Positions 60,092 through 64,000 of a DNA stretch of 64,000 nt are shown in pieces. A program made the translations under genes and the position numbers. The notes beneath the pieces are model-generated. The model made no database searches. It saw only the letters and a list, made by a program, of their open reading frames with translations, and was not told the DNA's origin. Within the stretch, counting starts at the first letter, position 1; each line of letters begins with the position of its first letter. Source of the DNA: KBS-96 sp049585195 (GTDB taxonomy: Bacteria; Acidobacteriota; Terriglobia; Bryobacterales; Bryobacteraceae); assembly GCA_049585195.1 (NCBI GenBank), contig JBAUZG010000326.1, positions 1 through 64,000 of the forward strand, in the 5' to 3' direction.

Positions 60092-60871
60092 ATGAAAATG
60101 CTGGCAGCTCTGATGGTGGTGACGTGCGCGGCGGTTGGAAACTATGGACGCGCGGCTGATACGCAGGATGCTCGCCGATCGCCCGTTCTGGTTGAGTTGT
60201 TCACTTCCGAGGGTTGTTCCAGTTGCCCTCCGGCCGATGCCATGCTGCGAGAACTCGACGCGACTCAACCGGTCGGCGGCGCCCAAGTGATCGTCCTCAG
60301 CGAGCATGTGGACTACTGGAACCATGATGGTTGGAAAGATCCATACTCCTCGGCTTTGCTCACCGCTCGGCAGAGCGCGTATTGCCGTGCTCTTCGAGTG
60401 GACGACCCGTATACGCCGCAGATCATTGTCGATGGAACGGGCGAACTGCAGCTCAATAACCCGCGCCAGGGTAGCCGAATGTTTCAGCAGGCCGCCGCGG
60501 CCCCGAAGATCCCGATGCGCATTCACTCGGTAGCTGTTGACGGCACGAATCCACCTGTCGTTCACGGTCGCGTCGAAGCTGGCGGCAATTCCGAACAAAA
60601 AGCCGAAGTTTACATCGCAGTCGCGCTCAATCATGCGGAGTCTCAGGTCTTGCGGGGAGAAAATAGCGGCCAGCGGCTGACACACGTTGCGGTTGTCGAG
60701 TCCCTTAAGAAAATTGGCAAGCTCGAAAAGGGAACAAGCTTTAGTCAAGATTTCGAGATGAAGCTGAAACCGGGCACAAGTCCCGCGAATATTCGGATCG
60801 TTGCTTTTGTCCAGGAGCCCGGCCCAGGCAAAGTGCTCGGGGCGGCGCTTGAAAAAGCTCCGGTGCAGTGA
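60092..60871 (+). CDS. DUF1223 thioredoxin-like secreted protein
   Basis: 259 aa with a signal (MLAALMVVTCAAVGNYGRA). DUF1223 motif: VELFTSEGCSSCPPADAMLREL, with the CSSC pair in the position of a thioredoxin active site, then 'LSEHVDYWNHDGWKDPYSS' and 'YTPQIIVDGTGELQ'. Members are periplasmic or secreted, of unknown function, perhaps disulfide or redox-active. The C-terminal 80 residues are a beta domain. The 69-bp gap to the next gene suggests a possible operon. Confidence 0.88.
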   Translation: MKMLAALMVVTCAAVGNYGRAADTQDARRSPVLVELFTSEGCSSCPPADAMLRELDATQPVGGAQVIVLSEHVDYWNHDGWKDPYSSALLTARQSAYCRALRVDDPYTPQIIVDGTGELQLNNPRQGSRMFQQAAAAPKIPMRIHSVAVDGTNPPVVHGRVEAGGNSEQKAEVYIAVALNHAESQVLRGENSGQRLTHVAVVESLKKIGKLEKGTSFSQDFEMKLKPGTSPANIRIVAFVQEPGPGKVLGAALEKAPVQ

Positions 60872-60940
60872 GAGATCTCTGGCAAGCTTCTCCCCGAAAT
60901 TGATAACAGACGATAGATTCCGTTCTTATACGCTGCGTGT

Positions 60941-62167
60941 ATGCGTAGGCTGCTTGCAAAGTACGCCGGACTATCAGATCGGCGAGCCCGTGTTCTTGAT
61001 GAGGTCCGTCGCGGCATTTCGATCGTTTTGATTTTGGCTGCCGCCATAGGCAGCCGTCTTCCTGCGCAGTCGGCCAATCGGGAGCAGCAAATCCAGGAGC
61101 ATTTGATGAAGGCGCAGCAGGCGCTTCAGGCCGGGCGCCAGGATCAGGCCGAGCAGGAGTTCCGCGCCATAGTCGAGATCGACCCAAATAATTTCGAGGC
61201 TCGCGCCAATGTCGGTGTCTTTCGATACCTACGCGGCGATTGGACGGGAGCGATCGCGTATCTTCGTCCGGTCGCCGAGCAGCAGCCCTCCATCTGGAAA
61301 GTGCGGGCCATGCTGGGTATTTGCGAGAAGCGCGCCGGAGACGCCGGCCCGGCTATCAAAGATCTGCAGGCCGCAGTCGCGAATTTGCCGGACGGCTCGC
61401 TGCGTACGCAAGCCGGACTCGAGCTTCTCGAACTGGCATACAGCGCGGGCGATTTTGACAAGGCCGTGGACACGCTGCGTGTGATTGAGCGCGCCGGACA
61501 TCCGAGCGCGGACGTGCTCTACACCGAGTACCGCATCTACACCGATCTCGCGACGCGCGCTTTCGACACTCTTTCGCTCCTGGCGCCCGATTCCGGACGC
61601 ATGCACGAGCTGCTGGGCGATCACCTGGTCGCGGATGGAGACGCCGAGGGAGCGATTCTCGAGTATCGAAAAGCGCTTGCGGCAGATCCGAAGATTGGCG
61701 GTTTGCACTACCAGATTGGCGCCGCGCTTCTGAAGACGAGAATCTCAGAGGCTGCGCTCGCCGGCGCCGAAAAGGAGTTCGAGGCTGAGTTGGCGCTGAA
61801 CCCGCGGGATGCTGCCTCGGAATACGAATTGGGGCAGATCGCCGAACGGCGGAACGAGGTCAAAGAGGCGGAAGGCCACTATGTTCGAGCGCTAAAGAGC
61901 GATGCTCACTATGCGCCTGCTCACGCCGCCTATGGCGTCCTGCTGGCGTCCCAACGAAGGTCGGGCGAAGCATTGACGCAATTGACTCAGGCCGTCCGCG
62001 ACGATCCCGCGAACATGACCGCTCACTTCAATCTGGCCAAGCTGTATAAAGAATCGGGCGACGGCGCGGCGGCAGATCGCGAGTTCGCCGTGTTTAAGAA
62101 ACTCAACGACGCGAAGATAAAGCGCGATGCAACATTGAGAGCCATGCATCGCGACCAGGGCCACTGA
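60941..62167 (+). CDS. TPR-repeat protein with N-terminal membrane anchor
   Basis: 408 aa. A hydrophobic segment near 25-42 (GISIVLILAAAIGSRLPAQS) resembles a signal or anchor. Eight or more TPR-like repeats follow, e.g. 'QQALQAGRQDQAEQEFRAIVEIDPNNFEA', 'YLRGDWTGAIAYLRPVAE', 'GDAEGAILEYRKALAADPK' and 'NEVKEAEGHYVRALKSD'. A periplasmic scaffold for protein assembly, of unspecified partner. It lies between the DUF1223 gene and the winged-helix-like gene, all in one direction. Confidence 0.8.
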   Translation: MRRLLAKYAGLSDRRARVLDEVRRGISIVLILAAAIGSRLPAQSANREQQIQEHLMKAQQALQAGRQDQAEQEFRAIVEIDPNNFEARANVGVFRYLRGDWTGAIAYLRPVAEQQPSIWKVRAMLGICEKRAGDAGPAIKDLQAAVANLPDGSLRTQAGLELLELAYSAGDFDKAVDTLRVIERAGHPSADVLYTEYRIYTDLATRAFDTLSLLAPDSGRMHELLGDHLVADGDAEGAILEYRKALAADPKIGGLHYQIGAALLKTRISEAALAGAEKEFEAELALNPRDAASEYELGQIAERRNEVKEAEGHYVRALKSDAHYAPAHAAYGVLLASQRRSGEALTQLTQAVRDDPANMTAHFNLAKLYKESGDGAAADREFAVFKKLNDAKIKRDATLRAMHRDQGH

Positions 62168-62190
62168 TGTGGCGCCTCAAAGCAACTCGA

Positions 62191-62212
62191 TTCTCCGATA
62201 ATTCTCGGAGAA
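62191..62212. terminator. Stem-loop after the TPR gene
   Basis: TTCTCCGA-taattc-TCGGAGAA, a perfect 8-bp stem starting 24 bp after the stop. It is followed by GAGGGTTGC, without a T-run, so the strength as a terminator is doubtful. Confidence 0.35.
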
Positions 62213-62295
62213 GAGGGTTGCTCCCGCAACCGTTGGCAGCGACACTTGACCAAGGCCGGCGCGGCGATTCACCTATGTTAAAGTAGGGTCGCCGT

Positions 62296-63576
62296 ATGGC
62301 CGCGTCCACTCGTCCGGTCCCATGGAAACAGTCTGGTATCAGCGAGGAGGAGTGCCGCGCAGCGCTCACCCGCGTAGCCAAGAGCAAGCTTTTCGAGAAG
62401 TCCGCTCGATCTCGCGAGTTGCTGACCTTTCTCGGCTCCTCGGCCCTCGGCGGCGAAGAGGAACCATTATCGGAACAGCGCATCGGTGTAGCGGTATTTG
62501 GACGCGAGCCGGGTTATGACACGGCAGTCGACACCATCGCGAGAGTGCAGGTCTCGCAGTTGCGAAAAAAGCTGAGAGAGTATTTCAGCTCCGAGGCCGC
62601 GGACGAGCGCATCGTCATTGATATACCCTTGGGTTCCTATGTCTTGACCTTTCAGTTACGAGAACCGGCGGCCCCGGCGCCCGCCCGCGGCCAGTTAGCT
62701 CCGACTGCGCCATCGCGGCGCTGGAAATACATATCCGGCGCGGCATTCGCGATTCTCTGCGGTTTGCTGATTTGGGCGCTGGTAACGAGACAAGAACTGA
62801 AGACAGCGCCGCCAATGGCTGGCGGGCCGTGGGACGCCTTTTGGAAACCGTTCCTCAGTGGCTCCCGTGACTTGCCCGTCGTTATTTCAGACGCAAACCT
62901 GATGATTGTCTCGCGGATGCTGGGCAGAGTGGTGACTCTGCATGAGTATCGCGACCCCAACTCTCCACAATCGCTAATCGATTTATTTCGCGAACCGAAA
63001 ACCCGTGAAGTCGTGAAAACGATTCTGGGCAATTACTATACGGGTACGCAGGATGCGCGCGTGGTTAACGATCTGGCGTCTGTTACGCTGCGCTATCAAG
63101 TGCCGGTGACGGTGGTCCCGGCTCGAGAATTCCGAATGATTCCCGGCACTTCGGGGAATGTGGTTTTGGTGGGACACAATCACGGGAATCCGTGGTTCGA
63201 TCTTTTCGACAGTCAGTTGAACTTTCATTATGTATGGCCCCAAGGCTCGATTGCACCAATGATCGTCAATCGAAATCCGCGCCCCGGAGAAAGCTCAAGC
63301 TATCCAGTCGATTTTCAAAGGTCCGGGTATTGCGCAGTTAGTTTCCGTCCAAGGCCTGGCGGCGACGGTAGCGCGCTATTGATTATTGGCACCGATCTTT
63401 CGTCGCTCGATGCGGGCGGCCGGTTTATAACGGAGGCCAATTGGCTGCGTACTCTTTACGCCACGTTCGGCACGCGGCTTTCGTCCCGAATTCCATATTT
63501 TGAAATCCTCCTTAAGACGGATCTACTGACCAGCAGTTCTCCTCGTTTTCAAGTTGTCGCCTCCCGAGTGGATTGA
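62296..63576 (+). CDS. Winged-helix-like domain plus membrane helix, sensor-type protein
   Basis: 426 aa. Residues 15-115 are the domain that opens many acidobacterial regulator-like proteins ('RSRELLTFLGSSALGGEEEPL', 'VAVFGREPGYDTAVDTIARVQVSQLRKKLREYF'), thought to be winged-helix DNA-binding. One TM at about 147-165 (ISGAAFAILCGLLIWALVT). The C-terminal 260 residues are probably periplasmic, alpha/beta, binding-protein-like ('LPVVISDANLMIVSRMLG', 'VVLVGHNHGNPWFDLF'). A membrane-bound regulator, reading an external ligand, is inferred. 128 bp after the TPR gene; followed by a TonB-dependent receptor-like gene. Confidence 0.6.
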   Translation: MAASTRPVPWKQSGISEEECRAALTRVAKSKLFEKSARSRELLTFLGSSALGGEEEPLSEQRIGVAVFGREPGYDTAVDTIARVQVSQLRKKLREYFSSEAADERIVIDIPLGSYVLTFQLREPAAPAPARGQLAPTAPSRRWKYISGAAFAILCGLLIWALVTRQELKTAPPMAGGPWDAFWKPFLSGSRDLPVVISDANLMIVSRMLGRVVTLHEYRDPNSPQSLIDLFREPKTREVVKTILGNYYTGTQDARVVNDLASVTLRYQVPVTVVPAREFRMIPGTSGNVVLVGHNHGNPWFDLFDSQLNFHYVWPQGSIAPMIVNRNPRPGESSSYPVDFQRSGYCAVSFRPRPGGDGSALLIIGTDLSSLDAGGRFITEANWLRTLYATFGTRLSSRIPYFEILLKTDLLTSSSPRFQVVASRVD

Positions 63577-63688
63577 GTGCTAACGCTTCTCTTCTCGTGA
63601 ATTCTCCGTGAAATTCCTTGTCGCGGATTGGTTCTAGGTGAGATTGTTTGCTCAAACGATTTACCGGCCTCGCTCCGGGGAGGAGAAC

Positions 63689-64000
63689 ATGCATAGAAAG
63701 TTACGTCCAGCCAGTTTCGCCGGCCTCGTGCTGACGATAGTCGCACTGGTTCCACCGCTTCGCGCGCAGAATCGAAATTCCGGTGAAATCCGCGGCACCG
63801 TTTCAGACGCGACGGGAGCGTCGGTCGCAGGCGTCGCAGTCGAAGTAACCAACACGGACACGTCGGTCACGAATACATTCAGGACCGATAGCACGGGCAC
63901 GTATGATGCAACGCCGTTGATTCCAGGGCCGTACACGGTCACTTTCTTAAAAGACGGCTTTCAGAAACTGGTGCGCCCGAATGTGGTTCTGCACGTCGGA
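63689..64000 (+). CDS. TonB-dependent receptor / Oar-like protein, 3' truncated by the window end
   Basis: First 104 codons, open at the edge. ATG 63689 is preceded by AGGAGA. A signal (LVLTIVALVPPLRAQ) leads into a CarboxypepD_reg-like domain: 'GEIRGTVSDATGASVAGVAVEV', 'TFRTDSTGTYDATPLIPGPYTVTF'. In Acidobacteriota such a domain at this place usually precedes a beta-barrel of about 1000 residues. It may depend on the winged-helix regulator gene upstream. The barrel cannot be seen here. Confidence 0.8.
   Translation, partial: MHRKLRPASFAGLVLTIVALVPPLRAQNRNSGEIRGTVSDATGASVAGVAVEVTNTDTSVTNTFRTDSTGTYDATPLIPGPYTVTFLKDGFQKLVRPNVVLHVG

Noticed and set aside
1..64000. CRISPR arrays, rRNA, phage or plasmid cores
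   Set aside because: No regularly spaced repeats, rRNA-like blocks, integrase-tRNA junctions or structural phage genes were seen.

Overview
The window looks like the chromosome of an Acidobacteriota bacterium, most likely close to Bryobacterales ('Solibacter'-type). Supporting this are two acidobacterial-type duplicated orphan ABC permeases each preceded by a PadR repressor, a secreted S53 (kumamolisin) peptidase with Ig-like repeats, secreted GH38 and lectin-linked glycosidases, carboxypeptidase-regulatory-like/TonB-receptor proteins, a degenerate HicBA pair, and short interspersed 'AGCCTGCGCGGGGCTTCAGCCCC'-like repeats (split here: AGCCTGCGCGGGG / CTTCAGCCCC). No rRNA, tRNA or CRISPR array was found. 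There is no phage or plasmid backbone; the only transposon is one decayed insertion sequence.

Layout. 1-4217: a truncated unknown gene, then a leftward four-gene operon (lipoprotein, geranylgeranyl-reductase-like flavoprotein, hemL, SDR). 4275-5525: an LssY_C protein. 5535-9994: a leftward cluster of unknown purpose (two membrane proteins with degenerate MPN/JAB-like domains, one ending in a TonB C-terminal domain; a DUF2382 protein; a protein kinase fold lacking its catalytic residues). 10226-16091: orphan sugar-binding lipoprotein, a GMC dehydrogenase with its gluconate-dehydrogenase-3 subunit, cyclophilin, HD protein, and a SIS isomerase/ROK kinase pair. 16190-20485: zinc-ribbon protein, broken hicBA, molybdopterin oxidoreductase, lipoprotein, a 650-bp gap with a possible sigma-54 promoter and structured RNA, and a DksA/TraR-like regulator. 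20560-23799: first PadR/orphan permease unit. 24044-29805: an overlapping five-gene chaperone operon (872-aa helical protein, J-protein, GrpE-like, Hsp70, zinc ribbon). 29865-38292: GH38 mannosidase, pstSCA without pstB/phoU, and a PiT phosphate permease with a Pho-box-like repeat.

38533-50377: lectin-linked glycosidase, S53 peptidase, small membrane/lipoproteins, DinB-like protein, a frameshifted carboxypeptidase-regulatory-like protein, TIM-barrel isomerase, DegT aminotransferase, FtsB-like protein, CutA and a GT2 glycosyltransferase. 50378-52790: repeat-rich region with a gene remnant and the decayed IS. 52791-55109: a four-PAS histidine kinase with a recent internal duplication. 55222-58230: second PadR/orphan permease unit with a strong operator-like palindrome. 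58293-64000: MocR-type regulator, DUF1223 protein, TPR protein, winged-helix-like membrane protein and the start of an Oar/TonB-dependent receptor.

The best candidates for something undescribed are the five-gene Hsp70 operon and the MPN-like/pseudokinase cluster; neither has a function that can be read from sequence alone.
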